Positions 1 through 10,143 of a stretch of DNA of 64,000 bases are shown here, one piece after another. The notes under the pieces are model-generated. The model did no database searches, was not told where the DNA came from, and saw only the letters and a list, made by a program, of their open reading frames with translations. A program made the translations under genes and the position numbers. This DNA comes from Subtercola lobariae (GTDB taxonomy: Bacteria; Actinomycetota; Actinomycetes; Actinomycetales; Microbacteriaceae): positions 1 through 64,000 of the forward strand of contig NZ_BMGP01000003.1 in assembly GCF_014640255.1 (NCBI RefSeq), read 5' to 3'. The first letter of the stretch is position 1. Each line of letters starts with the position of its first letter.

Positions 1-114
1 CACGTCCGGCCACACGAAGCGATCGCCTGGAACCGGCCCGCCGACGTTCACGCCGGCCTCGCCGACCCCACCATCCCCAACTTCGAAAAAGAAGAAACCC
101 TGCCAACTACTTGA
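1..114 (+). CDS. transposase C-terminal tail, integrase-core type (partial)
   Basis: The first 38 codons of the window form the end of an open frame that stops with TGA at 112-114. The peptide contains RPHEAIAWNRPADVH. This resembles the conserved tail of rve/DDE transposases of the IS481/IS3 type, where an RPH-x-AL-x-(P)-A-x-x motif follows the catalytic domain. Only the tail is present; the rest lies left of the window, so neither the catalytic triad nor the family can be confirmed. The coding end is followed within about 10 bases by a TGTCCCGCGTCAA-like terminus (read on the minus strand) that enters the neighbouring DUF222 gene. IS481-like assignment is from motif memory only. Confidence 0.55.
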   Translation, partial: HVRPHEAIAWNRPADVHAGLADPTIPNFEKEETLPTT

Positions 115-123
115 CGCGGGACA
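1..123 (+). mobile_element. right end of an insertion sequence inserted in a DUF222 gene
   Basis: The transposase tail ends at 114. The DUF222 frame on the other strand is normal as far as about position 126 (residues LDPAADGMAY) and then reads into unrelated sequence. The likely element end is the CA at 122-123 of GACGCGGGACA, matching the TG...CA termini usual for DDE elements. The left end and any target-site duplication lie outside the window. Confidence 0.5.
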
Positions 124-731
124 CGGTAGGCCATGCCGTCAGCGGCGGGGTCAAGGCTGAGGTGCCGGTGGGTGGTCGCGGTCAGGTGCCGTTCGATCGC
201 CGTTTGCGGTTGAGCTTCTTCCGCGGTGGCACGGGCATGCCGGGTCAGGCGTTGCACACACACCCGCCCCGCGATCGGCAGCAGCCGGGTTTCGTAGTCG
301 GCCACGCATTCGGGCGGCAGGGCAGCGGAGTGCTGGATGATCTTCTCCGCATGCCGAAACGAAATCTGGCCTGACTCCAGGGCGGTGCGGGTGGCGGTGA
401 ACGTGCCGGCGAGGCCTTCTGCGGTGTCGATCAGGCGTCGGGCGTCGGTCTCATTCAGCCGTAACGCGACAGCGAGTTCGGTGACGAGGATGCGTTGGGT
501 GACGACGTCAGGTGTCCAGGTGGGCCCGCCGGTGGATTGGTCTGTGAATCCCACGGCCAGGCACGCCTGCCGGGCGTCTTCGACCCGGGCTGCGTGCTCG
601 GCTTGCGCCACCGCGACAGTGCGCGCGGAATCGATGACCGCACCGACCGCGGCCTTGTATCGTTCGCGCAGCAGGCGCCTGGTAGCGAAGTCGCTTCCAT
701 CGCCATCAGGGGTGAGTATTGCTCGATTCAT
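48..731 (-). pseudogene. DUF222 (13E12-type) HNH endonuclease-like gene, truncated by an IS
   Basis: The product matches the N-terminal DUF222 region of the multicopy actinobacterial 13E12/HNH family (features such as QRILVTELAVALRLNETDARRLI, ALESGQISFRHAEKI and the LSLDPAADGMAY segment). Intact members run about 400-550 residues and end in an HNH nuclease domain. Here the frame leaves the family after GMAY and stops about 25 residues later inside IS sequence, so the HNH part is lost. The start is taken as the ATG at 729-731; a TTG four codons upstream is also in frame, and a GGTGGTGG tract lies before it. Probably non-functional. Members of this family are often IS targets or fragments. Confidence 0.7.
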
Positions 732-833
732 GCTTCGATTCAACCACCACCCAACGACACTCGGTCGTCGTGGGCGGAATCGACAGAAAGTCTCGCCCGA
801 GTTCCAAATGTGAAGAGGAAGATCGTATGACGG

Positions 834-1148
834 TTACTGGAGAATCATCACTTCGTCGACGACCGCGGCGCCGAGCTTGCTCATGTCCATGAACTTCGGG
901 CAGTCGGCCAGCACCACGTTCCATTCGGGCGATTTGACCGCCTCTTCATAAGATGCGGCGGACTCGAACCAGATCTCAGCCACGCCATCCCAAGCAGGTG
1001 CGAGTTGCTGCGAAGCAATGTTCTGTGTGAAACGAGTCACTCCCGCCACCTGCGTGATCAAGGGCGCGTGGACTTCGCGCCAATGGCGAAGTGCGGCTCC
1101 TTGATCGAGGTCTGATCTGAATGAGACGGTGAAAATGCATTTGACCAC
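834..1148 (-). CDS. EthD domain-containing small protein
   Basis: A 104-residue product with the ferredoxin-like EthD/dimeric alpha-beta-barrel pattern: an HWREVHAPLI segment typical of the EthD HW-x-x-x-H-x-P motif, then GVTRFTQN and a WFESAASYEEAV helix. The GTG at 1146-1148 is chosen as start because AGGAG (1155-1159) sits 6 nt upstream; the frame stays open for 15 more codons upstream without a better site. Family members are small cytoplasmic oxidoreductase- or degradation-associated proteins of mostly unknown substrate. It stands alone between the broken DUF222 gene and rsmB, so context does not help. Confidence 0.65.
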   Translation of the reverse strand: MVKCIFTVSFRSDLDQGAALRHWREVHAPLITQVAGVTRFTQNIASQQLAPAWDGVAEIWFESAASYEEAVKSPEWNVVLADCPKFMDMSKLGAAVVDEVMILQ

Positions 1149-1222
1149 GTAAAACTCCTTTGTTTTGAAAGAGCGTATCGAAGCAGTGAGCATTAATCAT
1201 TAAATGCGAGCGACGGTGCGGG

Positions 1223-2845
1223 TCACCCCTCCTTGCGGAAGAGGGCGATGAACATCGCGTCAGTACCGTGCGCGTGCGGCCAGAGCTGCGCCTGCGTCAC
1301 GTCAGCGCCGAGCGTCACAGGCGCGGAGACGAACGACTGCAGCGTGGCCTGGGTACCGAGGGGTGTGAGTACTCCGGAGTGGCGCTTCAGAGCATCCGCC
1401 ACCTGCCCGCGAGTCTCAGCCACGTGCGGCGAGCACGTGACGTAAGCGAGTATTCCGCCGGGCTTCAGCGCGAGCACGGCTGCATCGATGAGCCGAGACT
1501 GCAGCACGACGAGCGACGAAACGTCGGCCGGCGATTTGCGCCAGCGCGCCTCGGGTCGCCTGCGCAGGGCGCCAAGGCCCGTGCAGGGAGCGTCGACGAG
1601 AATGCGGTCGAATTCGTCGGGGTGCGAGGCGCCTACGAGCGTTCCGTCGAGCTGCCAGACCACCGGCGGCGAGGGCAGCGCAGCCACCGCCTGCCGCACG
1701 AGCTCGGCGCGGGCCGCCACGGGTTCGTTCGCGATCAGCGTTGCACCGCCTGCCGTAGCACATGAGGCGAGCACGGCCGATTTGCCACCGGGCCCCGCAC
1801 AGAGGTCGAGCCACTTCTCCCCCGCGACAACGGGCGCCGCATTGACCAGCGCGAGTGCTGCCAATTGCGAACCCTCGTCTTGCACCCGAACGGTACCCTG
1901 CCGAACCTGCGAAATCTCGCGTGGGTCTCCCGCGTCGGTGATGAACCCGTACGGCGAATACGCCGCCGGATGCCCGTCGACCCGAATCTCGTCGCGCGAA
2001 GCCAGCCCGGGCAGCGCGATCAGCCCGAGGCGCGCAGCCTCATTGTCGGCCTCGAGCAACTCGACCAGGTCGACCGCAGCTTCGTCGGCCGACGCCCCAT
2101 CACCGAGCAGCGCCCGCCGAAACGCACGGATGATCCACGCCGGATGCGAGTACAGCACCTCGAGCCGCTCGTCGTCGTTATGCGCCGATTCGAGCACCCG
2201 ATCTTGCCATTCTTCTGGAGTCGAACGCGTGATGGTGCGCAGCACTCCGTTCACGAAGCCAGTGGATGATCGGCTTGCCACCACTCGTGCCAACTCCACG
2301 GCCTCATTCACGGCCGCATGGCTGGCCACCCGAAGCGACAGCAGCTGGTGCGCCGCGAGCTCGAGCACATCGACGATGACGCCGTCGATCTCGGCGATCG
2401 GCCGCTTGGCCGCGAGTTCGATCACACGGTCGTAGTACCCCCGCAGCCGCAGGGTGCCGTAGGTGAGTTCGGTTGCAAGACCCGCATCGGCCGAGTTGAG
2501 TTTGGCGCGCTGAATTTTGGTCGGCAGCAGAAGGTTGGCATACGCGTCGTCTTCGCGCACCGCACGAATCACTTCGAAGGCGATCCGCCGCGCGGGCTGA
2601 ACGATGGTGGGGCCTTGGCGTTGCGGAACCGGCCCGCGACCCTGGTTGGCTCCCTTGCGCCCGTGCTTGGGTCGCTCGGCGTTCGTGTCTCGCGGCGCTC
2701 GGCCCACTGAGCTGCCAGAGCCGCCATTCGAGCCACTTGCGCCCGCTCTGTTGGCAGAGCTGCCAGAACCGGAATTCGAGCCACTTGCGCCCGCTCTGGC
2801 GCTGCTGGCCTTGCGATCAGGATGCTTCGATGCAGAATCGGTCAT
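1223..2845 (-). CDS. rsmB: 16S rRNA (cytosine-C5) methyltransferase, RsmB/Sun family
   Basis: A SAM-dependent RNA m5C methyltransferase of 540 residues, acting on 16S rRNA in the RsmB family. An N-terminal NusB-like domain (about residues 80-215: ARRIAFEVIRAV, AVNEAVELARVV, FVNGVLRTI) precedes a Rossmann catalytic domain with LDLCAGPGGKSAVLAS for SAM binding, the DAPCTGLGALRRRP motif IV cysteine and the TCS motif VI cysteine. The ATG at 2843-2845 overlaps the fmt stop as ATGA, so the 17 upstream in-frame codons are unlikely to be used. Oddity: residues about 10-50 are a Ser/Gly/Asn/Ala-rich tail made of a near-perfect 48-bp duplication (2709-2798). It is the last gene of the priA-fmt-rsmB overlap chain. 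Confidence 0.93.
   Translation of the reverse strand: MTDSASKHPDRKASSARAGASGSNSGSGSSANRAGASGSNGGSGSSVGRAPRDTNAERPKHGRKGANQGRGPVPQRQGPTIVQPARRIAFEVIRAVREDDAYANLLLPTKIQRAKLNSADAGLATELTYGTLRLRGYYDRVIELAAKRPIAEIDGVIVDVLELAAHQLLSLRVASHAAVNEAVELARVVASRSSTGFVNGVLRTITRSTPEEWQDRVLESAHNDDERLEVLYSHPAWIIRAFRRALLGDGASADEAAVDLVELLEADNEAARLGLIALPGLASRDEIRVDGHPAAYSPYGFITDAGDPREISQVRQGTVRVQDEGSQLAALALVNAAPVVAGEKWLDLCAGPGGKSAVLASCATAGGATLIANEPVAARAELVRQAVAALPSPPVVWQLDGTLVGASHPDEFDRILVDAPCTGLGALRRRPEARWRKSPADVSSLVVLQSRLIDAAVLALKPGGILAYVTCSPHVAETRGQVADALKRHSGVLTPLGTQATLQSFVSAPVTLGADVTQAQLWPHAHGTDAMFIALFRKEG
2709..2798. repeat. two 42-bp near-identical units (48-bp period) in the rsmB 5' end
   Basis: Units at 2709-2750 and 2757-2798 differ at only a few bases and encode the RAGASGSNSGSGSS-type linker of RsmB. 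A 16-bp word at 2757-2772 (GAGCTGCCAGAACCGG) recurs exactly in the pdxT linker at 46181-46196. Confidence 0.85.
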
Positions 2846-3768
2846 TCGGCGATCACCTCGTTCTGGTCGGCGCGACCTTCTCGGCCACGCCACCAATCGG
2901 CGGCAGACATGGAGTTTTTTCCGGCGGGCTGCACCCGAACAAGACGCAGGGGCAGATCGCCTGTGCCGACGAGAACGGATCCAGCCTGCGACTGGATGCG
3001 CCCGGGCGCGAGCGCCACAGCATCGTGAGCGGGCTCCGCTTCGAGCACTTTGAATCGCTCGCCGTCGATGACGGTGAAGGCGCCGGGCTCTGGCGTTACG
3101 CCGCGGAGGCGCTGGTAGACCTCGGCGCGCGGCCGCGCCCAGTCGAGCCGAGCGTCTTCGAGTGTGAGCTTCGGCGCAAGAACGGCATCGCCGACCTGCG
3201 GAACGGCAACGGCCGTGCCGGCGGCCAGGTCATCGACGACACGAGAGGTAAGCGCAGCGCCTTCGACGGCGAGCGACTCGAGCAGGTTGCCGGCCGTCTG
3301 GTGAGCGCCGACCGTGGCGCTGGTCTGGGCGAAGACGGCACCGGCATCCATTGCCTCGACGAGTTGAAAGACGGAGGCGCCTGTGACGAAATCGCCCTCG
3401 ATGACGGCGCGCTGCACAGGCGCGGCGCCGCGCCAGCGCGGGAGCAGGGAGAAGTGCAGGTTGATCCAGCCGAGGCGAGGCAGGCTGAGCAAGGGTTCGC
3501 GAACGAAGCCGCCGTAGGCCACGATCACCCCGAGGTCGGGAGTGAGTGCTGCGACCTGAGCGGTGACGGCGTCGTCGAGCCTGTTCGCCTTGATGACGGT
3601 GAGCCCGAGCGAGGTCGCGACTTCGGCCATGGGTGACGGGGTGAGCACACGTTTGCGGCCCTGCGGGGCATCCGTTCGGGTGATGACGGCGACGATCTCA
3701 TGCGACGCCGCGAGAGCGCGGAGGGTCGGCTCGGCAACGGCGGGGGTGCCGGCGAAGACAATTCTCAA
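2842..3768 (-). CDS. fmt: methionyl-tRNA formyltransferase
   Basis: Transfers the formyl group of 10-formyl-THF to initiator Met-tRNA. The 308-residue length is typical. The N-terminal formyltransferase domain begins [18 protein letters not shown] and has the signature INLHFSLLPRWRGAAPVQ (catalytic Asn/His, SLLP) and the Asp of the DAGAV segment; an OB-like C-terminal domain follows from about residue 205. The start is a TTG at 3766-3768 overlapping the priA stop (TTGA), the pattern seen throughout this operon; no ATG lies near the conserved RIVFAGTP. It is translationally coupled with priA upstream and rsmB downstream. Confidence 0.95.
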   Translation of the reverse strand: MRIVFAGTPAVAEPTLRALAASHEIVAVITRTDAPQGRKRVLTPSPMAEVATSLGLTVIKANRLDDAVTAQVAALTPDLGVIVAYGGFVREPLLSLPRLGWINLHFSLLPRWRGAAPVQRAVIEGDFVTGASVFQLVEAMDAGAVFAQTSATVGAHQTAGNLLESLAVEGAALTSRVVDDLAAGTAVAVPQVGDAVLAPKLTLEDARLDWARPRAEVYQRLRGVTPEPGAFTVIDGERFKVLEAEPAHDAVALAPGRIQSQAGSVLVGTGDLPLRLVRVQPAGKNSMSAADWWRGREGRADQNEVIAE

Positions 3769-6128
3769 TCGAGCGTCTCTCTGTCGTCGAAGCGAACCCG
3801 AAGGGTCGGCGGCGTGCGGTAATTTGTCGGTCTGCCGGGGGTTTTGCGCCTGCTGGTGGCGTTCTTGATGACGGCGGCGCGCAAGGTCGAGGCGACGGAT
3901 GCCCCGACTGAGTAGTCGAAGCGAACGATGGATCTGACAAAATCGTTCTCGTCGGGCACGGGGCCCAGCACGTCTATCTTCGCGCTATCTTCGCCGTGAA
4001 CCGAATCGTGAAGCTCTTTCACAGCACTTGCTACGGCTTCAGGGGTGCCGCGCACCGTTGCAACGCGAATGGCAGGCGGAAACCGCAGTCGGCGTCTGTC
4101 TGCGAGCTCTTCGCTGGCGAATCGCGGTTGCTGCCAGGTGACGAGGGTGCGGGCGAGTTCACCGCCGACCCCCACAATGATGGTGGGCGCGCGGGGGGCA
4201 GCGAGGGCGACGGCGTTCGACCACCACCGCAGGCAGTCTTCGGCGACCGTCAGTGACTCGCGGGCGAGCATCCGCTCGCCGTCGAGCAACAGAACGGCGT
4301 GATAGCCGCCTGCCGCAACGGGTTCTGCGCCGCGGGTGGCGATGACGAGGGCGGGGGCGCTGCCCACGTCGCCAAGCGAGCGCGAGCCGTCGGAGACGAT
4401 GATTCTGGTGGCCGGAAAGGCGCGCCCGAGTTCTTCGGCGGTGCGTTCGCTGCCCTGACCGATGTGAGTGAAGGTGGTGCCTTCGCAGTGCCGACACTGC
4501 CACTGGGCCGCGATTGCCCCGCACCAGGCGCACGACGGTGGAGAGTTTTTCGATTGTGCACGCAGCGGCCCGTCGCAGACCAAGCAGTGTGCGGGGTTGC
4601 GGCAGCTTGCGCAGGCCAGCACGGGCGAGTAGCCCGGCCGGGCGACCTGCACGAGAACGGGGCCGGTTTCGAGGGCGGTGCGGGCGGCGTTCCAAGCAGA
4701 CGAGGGGATGCGCGCGGTCTGTGCAAAACGGTCGTTCGACGACTGCGCCGACGTGGGTACGACCTTCGGCAGAAACCTTGGCTGCTGAGCGATGTCGTCG
4801 AGAAAGCCGAGCTCAACAAGGCGTTGCACCTCGCTGCTGCGTGAATGTGACACGAATGCGAGAGCGCAGGCCGATTGCTCTTGACGAATGAGTGCGACGT
4901 CGCGCGAGGCGACGTAAGGGCTGAGCGGCTCGTTGTGCAGGGGGTCGGCTTCGTCCCACAGCGCGATCAGGCCGAGCTCGTGCGCAGGGGCGTAGACGGC
5001 TGAGCGGGTTCCGACGATGATGCGCGGCCGCGGCTCGAGGCACGCCAAGAAGTTGGCATACCGTTCGGGATTCGTTTGGCGGGCGTCGAGACGCACCACC
5101 GTGCTGTCGAAGATGGGGTGGGCTGCGTGTTCAAGGGTGCTCTCGCCGGCCAGCACTGCGGCCAGCGCGGTTTCGAGTTGCTCTTGGTCGCGGTAGTCGG
5201 GCACGACGAGAATGGATGATCGGCCGAGGCTCAGCGTGTGAACGGCCATCGCGGCCATCGTGGCCGCCCAGGCGCCCACCCACGCGGCGCTCTGTGGTGC
5301 GGCGCCGGCTCGCGCAGCGCTGGTTGCGGTCATTCGCGCTGGCACTGCGGTGAAATCGGCCGAGCGTGGCGGCGTGGTGCTGGAATCAGCCGTGCGCAGT
5401 GGCGGGGTGCGGGCGGCCGCCGTTTCCGCTGAGCTGTATCGGCCGGCTTGCTTCACGGTCGCGATAGCGGTGACGGCGATTCGGCGGCGCTGTTCGAGCG
5501 CGCGTTCGATCACGCCGCGCCCGTAGCCTACGATCGTGCCGGCCAGAGATTCCGGGGTGGCCGCAGAAGACGAGCCGGCGGAACTCGGCGTGGCAGCCTG
5601 CGCGGCGGAGACGAATGGCGCGGCCGCCGATGAGACGGCCACGCCGCGTCGAGTCGGGGTCGCGCCGGTCGATGAGTCGGCCGCGTCTGGCGCCGACCTC
5701 GGAGGTTCCGTGTGCGTTTCTGCGAGTTTCTGTTGGCGGGCCAGCCAGGCCTTTTCTACGCGCACCTGCCGCGGGGGCACGGCGAGGCGTACGACATCGC
5801 TCGCGTTGCCGGCCGCGCGGGTGGCGACGCGACGAGCGAGCGCCCAGACATCGGGCGTCAGTACGGCCGCGGCCGAGACGATCTCTTCGATGTCGCTGAG
5901 TGTTCCCACGAAGTCGGCGCGGTCGGTGACCTCGACGATGTAGCCGCGGGAGACCCGGCCGGCGGTGCGCAGAGGTACTTTGACCCGTACGCCCGGCCGG
6001 GCATCCGGAACCAGCGCGTCAGGAATGCGATAGTCGAAGAGCCTGTCGAGCTGCGGAAGAGGCGACTCGAGCATTACCCGCGCGATGCGCGTCACATCGG
6101 CGACGGGGGTGTCGCCGCTCACGGTCAC
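3765..6128 (-). CDS. priA: primosomal protein N' (PriA), ATPase-less actinobacterial form
   Basis: A replication-restart protein of 787 residues. Visible parts are the N-terminal 3'-DNA-binding domain ([40 protein letters not shown]) and a zinc-binding region of eight cysteines at about 500-545 (CASC, CLVC, CAWC, CRHC). The stretch corresponding to the helicase ATP site has no GxGKT/S Walker A: around residues 280-310 it reads [19 protein letters not shown]. Many actinobacterial PriA proteins are annotated as lacking helicase activity, and this agrees. An Ala/Ser/Thr-rich stretch at about 140-285 is a poorly conserved insertion. GTG start (6126-6128) overlapping the metK stop as GTGA. Confidence 0.9.
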   Translation of the reverse strand: MTVSGDTPVADVTRIARVMLESPLPQLDRLFDYRIPDALVPDARPGVRVKVPLRTAGRVSRGYIVEVTDRADFVGTLSDIEEIVSAAAVLTPDVWALARRVATRAAGNASDVVRLAVPPRQVRVEKAWLARQQKLAETHTEPPRSAPDAADSSTGATPTRRGVAVSSAAAPFVSAAQAATPSSAGSSSAATPESLAGTIVGYGRGVIERALEQRRRIAVTAIATVKQAGRYSSAETAAARTPPLRTADSSTTPPRSADFTAVPARMTATSAARAGAAPQSAAWVGAWAATMAAMAVHTLSLGRSSILVVPDYRDQEQLETALAAVLAGESTLEHAAHPIFDSTVVRLDARQTNPERYANFLACLEPRPRIIVGTRSAVYAPAHELGLIALWDEADPLHNEPLSPYVASRDVALIRQEQSACALAFVSHSRSSEVQRLVELGFLDDIAQQPRFLPKVVPTSAQSSNDRFAQTARIPSSAWNAARTALETGPVLVQVARPGYSPVLACASCRNPAHCLVCDGPLRAQSKNSPPSCAWCGAIAAQWQCRHCEGTTFTHIGQGSERTAEELGRAFPATRIIVSDGSRSLGDVGSAPALVIATRGAEPVAAGGYHAVLLLDGERMLARESLTVAEDCLRWWSNAVALAAPRAPTIIVGVGGELARTLVTWQQPRFASEELADRRRLRFPPAIRVATVRGTPEAVASAVKELHDSVHGEDSAKIDVLGPVPDENDFVRSIVRFDYSVGASVASTLRAAVIKNATSRRKTPGRPTNYRTPPTLRVRFDDRETLD

Positions 6129-7321
6129 AACCGCGCAGCGCCTTGCAGGGCGTCGACCCGGTCAAGGCGCTCCCAGGTGAAGTCGGGCAGTTCACGGCCG
6201 AAGTGCCCATACGTCGATGTTTTCGCGTAGATGGGGCGCAACAAGTCGAGGTCGGCGATGATGGCCGCGGGCCGCAGGTCGAAGACCTCTTGAATCGCCG
6301 CGATGATCTGCTCGTCGGGCAGGTGACCGGTGCCGAACGTTTCGACGTAGAGGCCCACTGGAGCCGACTTGCCGATGGCGTAGGCGATCTGCACCTCGAG
6401 CTTGTCGGCGAACCCAGCGGCGACCGCGTTCTTGGCGACCCAACGCATAGCGTAGGCGGCCGAACGGTCGACCTTCGACGGGTCTTTTCCGCTGAACGCT
6501 CCCCCACCGTGCCGGCTCGCGCCGCCGTAAGTGTCGACGATGATCTTGCGGCCGGTGACCCCGGCGTCGCCCTGCGGGCCGCCGATCTCGAAGCGACCCG
6601 TGGGGTTGATGAGCAGACGTGTCGAAGCAGAATCGAGGTGCGAGTCGTCGAGCACGGGCCGGATGATCAGCTCTTCGACATCGTGCTGCAACTGTTCAGT
6701 CGATACCCGCGGCGTGTGCTGGGTTGAGAGAACGACCGTCTCGACCGTACGCGGCACGAGGCCGTCGTAGCCGATGGTCACCTGGGTCTTGCCGTCGGGG
6801 CGGAGGTAGTCGAGCTGGCCCGTCTTACGCACCTCGGCGAGACGCTCGGCGAGCCGATGCGCCAGCCAGATGGGCAGAGGCATGAGCTGAGGAGTCTCTG
6901 TGGTGGCGTAACCGAACATGATGCCCTGGTCACCGGCGCCTTGACGGTCGAGCGGGTCGGAGTCGGGAACACCTTGACGTGTCTCCCACGCGTTGTTGAC
7001 GCCCTGCGCGATGTCGGGCGACTGGGCGCCGATGGAGACGGAGACGCCGCAGCTCATACCGTCGAAGCCGATGTCTGACGAGGTGTACCCGATCGACGTG
7101 ACCTTTTCGCGCACGATGGTGGGAATGTCGACGTAGCCTTTGGTCGTCACTTCACCGGCGACATGAACGAGACCAGTGGTGACCAGCGTTTCGACGGCCA
7201 CGCGGCTTGCGGGGTCGACCTCGAGAAGTGCGTCGAGAATGCTGTCTGAGATCTGGTCGCAGATCTTGTCGGGGTGGCCTTCGGTGACCGACTCTGACGT
7301 GAAAAGGCGAAGGTTAGTCAT
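6125..7321 (-). CDS. metK: S-adenosylmethionine synthetase
   Basis: Makes S-adenosylmethionine from ATP and methionine in the cytoplasm; the product is the cofactor of RsmB encoded two genes on. The 398 residues carry all hallmark motifs: the GHPDK loop at 16-20, the [12 protein letters not shown] signature 1 and the [19 protein letters not shown] signature 2. ATG start at 7319-7321, overlapping the end of coaBC by 8 nt. No SAM riboswitch fits in front of it because coaBC is directly upstream. Confidence 0.97.
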   Translation of the reverse strand: MTNLRLFTSESVTEGHPDKICDQISDSILDALLEVDPASRVAVETLVTTGLVHVAGEVTTKGYVDIPTIVREKVTSIGYTSSDIGFDGMSCGVSVSIGAQSPDIAQGVNNAWETRQGVPDSDPLDRQGAGDQGIMFGYATTETPQLMPLPIWLAHRLAERLAEVRKTGQLDYLRPDGKTQVTIGYDGLVPRTVETVVLSTQHTPRVSTEQLQHDVEELIIRPVLDDSHLDSASTRLLINPTGRFEIGGPQGDAGVTGRKIIVDTYGGASRHGGGAFSGKDPSKVDRSAAYAMRWVAKNAVAAGFADKLEVQIAYAIGKSAPVGLYVETFGTGHLPDEQIIAAIQEVFDLRPAAIIADLDLLRPIYAKTSTYGHFGRELPDFTWERLDRVDALQGAARL

Positions 7322-8672
7322 TGTGCTCCGGTGAGATGACGGTGGAAAGAATGCTGTTCGCCACCGACAGCTTCGTGTCGGCGACCTCGATCACTATATG
7401 CCCGGCATTGTCGATAATTGCGACGTCGTTGGTGTCGCTGGTGAAACCTTCTCGCCAGCCCACTTTGTTGAGAACAAGATAGTCGCAGCCCTTTCGGGCG
7501 ATCTTGGCGCGGCCCAGTTCGAGCAGTTCTTCGCGGCTCGACGCCGTTTCGGCCGCAAAACCCACGACCGTCTGATGAGCTGCTTTGTTCGCCGAGAGCT
7601 CGGCCAGAATATCGGCGTTCTTCACCAGCTCCAGGCTGAGGGTGTCGCCCACCTGGTCTTTCTTGATCTTGCCTTCGGCCACGGTTTTCGGTCGATAGTC
7701 GGCGACTGCGGCTGACATGATCACCACATCGGCTTCGGGTGCCAACGCCAGCATCTCGACCCGTAGTTCTTCGGCGGTCTCGACGCTGTGTAGCTCCGCC
7801 CCCCGAGGCGGCTCGACTTCGAGGTGCGCGCCTACGAAAATCACGCGTGCACCGCGGCTGACCGCGGCGTCAGCGAGTGCAACGCCCTGCTTACCGCTGG
7901 ATCGGTTGCCGATGAACCGCACCGGGTCGAGGGGCTCGCGAGTGCCGCCGGCCGAGATGAGGATGCTCACGCCCTCCAAGTCGCGCGAAACACCCGCCGG
8001 TGCATCGCCGTGTGAGGCACTCGCAGGCGCATTTCCGTGCTCCGCGTATTCGGTGACTGCTTCGACAAGCTCGGTCGTCGCTGCGGAGATGGCCGCGGCT
8101 GACGATGGCTCGCCCGCGGTGCGTGGTGAACCCGCGGAACCCGTGGCGTCGCCGAGCAGCCCGAGGCCCGCCGCAACGATGTCGTCGGGTTCTGACATGC
8201 GGCCCGGGCCCGAGTCGGTGCCGGTCAGCTGACCGCGGGCGGGCCCGATGAAGTGAAAGCCGCGTGCGCGCAGCACTGCCGTGTTGGCGACGGTCGCCGC
8301 GTTCTGCCACATCTCGGTGTGCATGGCGGGCGCGAGCAGAATGGGCGCTTTCGACGCGAGCACAGTGTTGCCCAGCAGATCGTCGGCGATTCCCGCTGCG
8401 AGCTTGGCGAGCGTGTTGGCCGTGGTCGGTGCGATGACGATTAGATCTGCGGCCTGGCCGATGGCCACGTGCCGCACCTCGGCGACACCCTCGTAGAGGT
8501 CGGTGTGCACGGTATTGCGTGAAATGGCCTCGAGGGTGGGTTTGCCGACGAATCGAAGCGCGTGTTCGGTGGCGATGACCTGAACGGAGTGCCCGGCCAG
8601 CACGAAACCGCGAACCACGCCGACAGCCTTATAGGCGGCGATGCCTCCGGTGATACCGACGACGATGTTCAT
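7314..8672 (-). CDS. coaBC: bifunctional phosphopantothenoylcysteine decarboxylase / phosphopantothenate-cysteine ligase
   Basis: Catalyses two consecutive steps of coenzyme A synthesis. The CoaC flavoprotein half (residues about 1-170) shows [12 protein letters not shown], the [20 protein letters not shown] stretch and PAMHTEMW (active-site His/Met). The CoaB half (from about 228) begins [18 protein letters not shown] and contains [13 protein letters not shown] and the KIKK segment. Between them lies an unusually long linker of about 60 residues rich in Ser, Ala, Thr and Glu. The ATG at 8670-8672 is preferred over one three codons upstream because AGGA (8681-8684) is 8 nt before it. Confidence 0.95.
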   Translation of the reverse strand: MNIVVGITGGIAAYKAVGVVRGFVLAGHSVQVIATEHALRFVGKPTLEAISRNTVHTDLYEGVAEVRHVAIGQAADLIVIAPTTANTLAKLAAGIADDLLGNTVLASKAPILLAPAMHTEMWQNAATVANTAVLRARGFHFIGPARGQLTGTDSGPGRMSEPDDIVAAGLGLLGDATGSAGSPRTAGEPSSAAAISAATTELVEAVTEYAEHGNAPASASHGDAPAGVSRDLEGVSILISAGGTREPLDPVRFIGNRSSGKQGVALADAAVSRGARVIFVGAHLEVEPPRGAELHSVETAEELRVEMLALAPEADVVIMSAAVADYRPKTVAEGKIKKDQVGDTLSLELVKNADILAELSANKAAHQTVVGFAAETASSREELLELGRAKIARKGCDYLVLNKVGWREGFTSDTNDVAIIDNAGHIVIEVADTKLSVANSILSTVISPEHND

Positions 8673-8752
8673 GACGTGCATCCTGCGAACGATTCGCCGC
8701 CGTATTCACTTCGATTCATACATCTACTTTGGCACGCTCGCGGGCATGAAAA

Positions 8753-8782
8753 AGACCCGCCGCACGAACGAGCGACGGGTCT
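8753..8782 (-). terminator. rho-independent terminator after rpoZ
   Basis: On the minus strand AGACCCGTCGC pairs with GCGGCGGGTCT (one G-T wobble) across an 8-nt loop, followed by TTTTTC (8748-8752). It separates rpoZ from coaBC, so coaBC probably has its own promoter in 8673-8750. Confidence 0.8.
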
Positions 8783-8801
8783 GGTTCTGAACAGGAAGAA
8801 C

Positions 8802-9068
8802 TCAGTCTTCGATGGGCGCGTTGGCCTTCACGGTGAGCTTGTCTTCGTTGATCTCGTGCAGAGCGATCGAGAGCGGCTTGTCGTCGATGCCCGAGTCGAC
8901 CAGCGGGCCGACGTTGTCGAACAGGCTGCCTTCGTGCAGGTCAGCGTAGTAGTCGTTGATCTGGCGGGCGCGCTTCGAGGCGAAGATGACGAGCGCGTAC
9001 TTCGAGTCGACCTTCGAGAGCAGTTCGTCGATGGGCGGGTCGATGATGCCGAGTGGCTTCGATGGCAT
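8802..9068 (-). CDS. rpoZ: DNA-directed RNA polymerase omega subunit
   Basis: Small subunit that helps fold and assemble the beta' subunit. The 88-residue product has the conserved core [34 protein letters not shown] and a C-terminal [10 protein letters not shown] helix. AAGGAG is 9 nt upstream of the ATG. It follows gmk on the same strand after a 142-nt gap (9069-9210), in which I recognised no gene, and ends in a clear terminator. Confidence 0.96.
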   Translation of the reverse strand: MPSKPLGIIDPPIDELLSKVDSKYALVIFASKRARQINDYYADLHEGSLFDNVGPLVDSGIDDKPLSIALHEINEDKLTVKANAPIED

Positions 9069-9210
9069 GTGTGTGCTCCTTGATTGGTGATGGAATTACT
9101 GACGTTTGTTACGCGGCCGGGTGGGTAATGCACGCAAGTGATGAACACGCAGAGCATCAGTCGCTAGTGCACGAGTGCAGCAGAGCTGGCCCGCAGAAGG
9201 CCTCGCAGGC

Positions 9211-10143
9211 CTACGAAATATTCATCAAGTCTACGACCTCTCGGGCCGCATCTTCGACTTTGCTGTTCACGACGCGAAAATCGAACTCATCGGAAGCAGC
9301 CAGTTCGACCTTCGCAGTGGCCAGCCGGCGCGCTTGTTCCTCGCTCGATTCGGTGCCTCGGCCGATCAGCCGGCGCACCAGCTCCTCCCAGGTGGGCGGC
9401 AGCAAAAACACTAAAACAGCTTCGGGCATGGATGCTCGAACCTGCCTAGCGCCCTGAATATCGATCTCGAGCAGCACACTCTTGCCCTCGTTCAGTGCTT
9501 GTTTCACGGGCCCGCGTGGTGTGCCGTAGCGCGACTGATTGTGTACTGTCGCCCACTCGAGAAACTCGCCCGCTTCGACCATGTGATCGAACTCCGCGTC
9601 GGTGACGAAGTAGTAGCTCACGCCGTCGATCTCGCCGGGGCGCGGAGCGCGCGTCGTGGCCGAAACCGAGAGCCGCACGTCGGGGTAGTTCTCGCGAATG
9701 TAGGTCGATACTGTTCCTTTGCCCACAGCTGTGGGCCCGGCGAGCACGACGAGCCTGGTTGAGGCCGGGGCACGAGGCACAACGGTGTCGTTACCCTCGG
9801 CCGCGTCGCCGAACGGTGCGCGAACGGCGAGATATTCAAGCAGTTTCGCCTGCTGGTGCAGGCCAAGGCCGCCGACCCGCTTCGATGGCGAAATACCGAG
9901 TTTTTCAAGTGCACGATCGCCGCGCACCGGCCCGAGACCAGGAATACACAGCAGCAGTTCGCGCACGCGCAGGCCGCCTTCGGCCGAGGTGGGCTCGCTG
10001 AGGCCCGCGCGCACGACATCGCTTGCGCTTCGTTCCCCCGAGACCACCGCGTTCTTCACTGATGCCCGCGCCCGGCGAGCGGCAACCGCGGCTTTCGACG
10101 CCGCAACCCGGTCGACCTCGGGAGGGTTCACCCTGCCGCTCAC
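9211..10143 (-). CDS. gmk: guanylate kinase with N-terminal mIHF domain (fusion)
   Basis: Residues about 125-310 are a complete guanylate kinase: the P-loop [13 protein letters not shown], the GMP-binding [15 protein letters not shown], then [13 protein letters not shown], and the [12 protein letters not shown] lid region. It phosphorylates GMP to GDP. Residues about 1-110 match mIHF, the actinobacterial integration host factor. There is a basic helix ([21 protein letters not shown]), then [20 protein letters not shown], a helix-two turns-helix, and [19 protein letters not shown]. In mycobacteria mihF and gmk are separate neighbours; here they form one 310-residue protein. The stop of gmk is the TAG at 9211-9213, and the start overlaps the end of pyrF. 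Confidence 0.93.
   Translation of the reverse strand: MSGRVNPPEVDRVAASKAAVAARRARASVKNAVVSGERSASDVVRAGLSEPTSAEGGLRVRELLLCIPGLGPVRGDRALEKLGISPSKRVGGLGLHQQAKLLEYLAVRAPFGDAAEGNDTVVPRAPASTRLVVLAGPTAVGKGTVSTYIRENYPDVRLSVSATTRAPRPGEIDGVSYYFVTDAEFDHMVEAGEFLEWATVHNQSRYGTPRGPVKQALNEGKSVLLEIDIQGARQVRASMPEAVLVFLLPPTWEELVRRLIGRGTESSEEQARRLATAKVELAASDEFDFRVVNSKVEDAAREVVDLMNIS

Noticed and set aside
7322-7400. SAM riboswitch in front of metK
   Set aside because: metK overlaps coaBC by 8 nt, so there is no untranslated leader to hold one.
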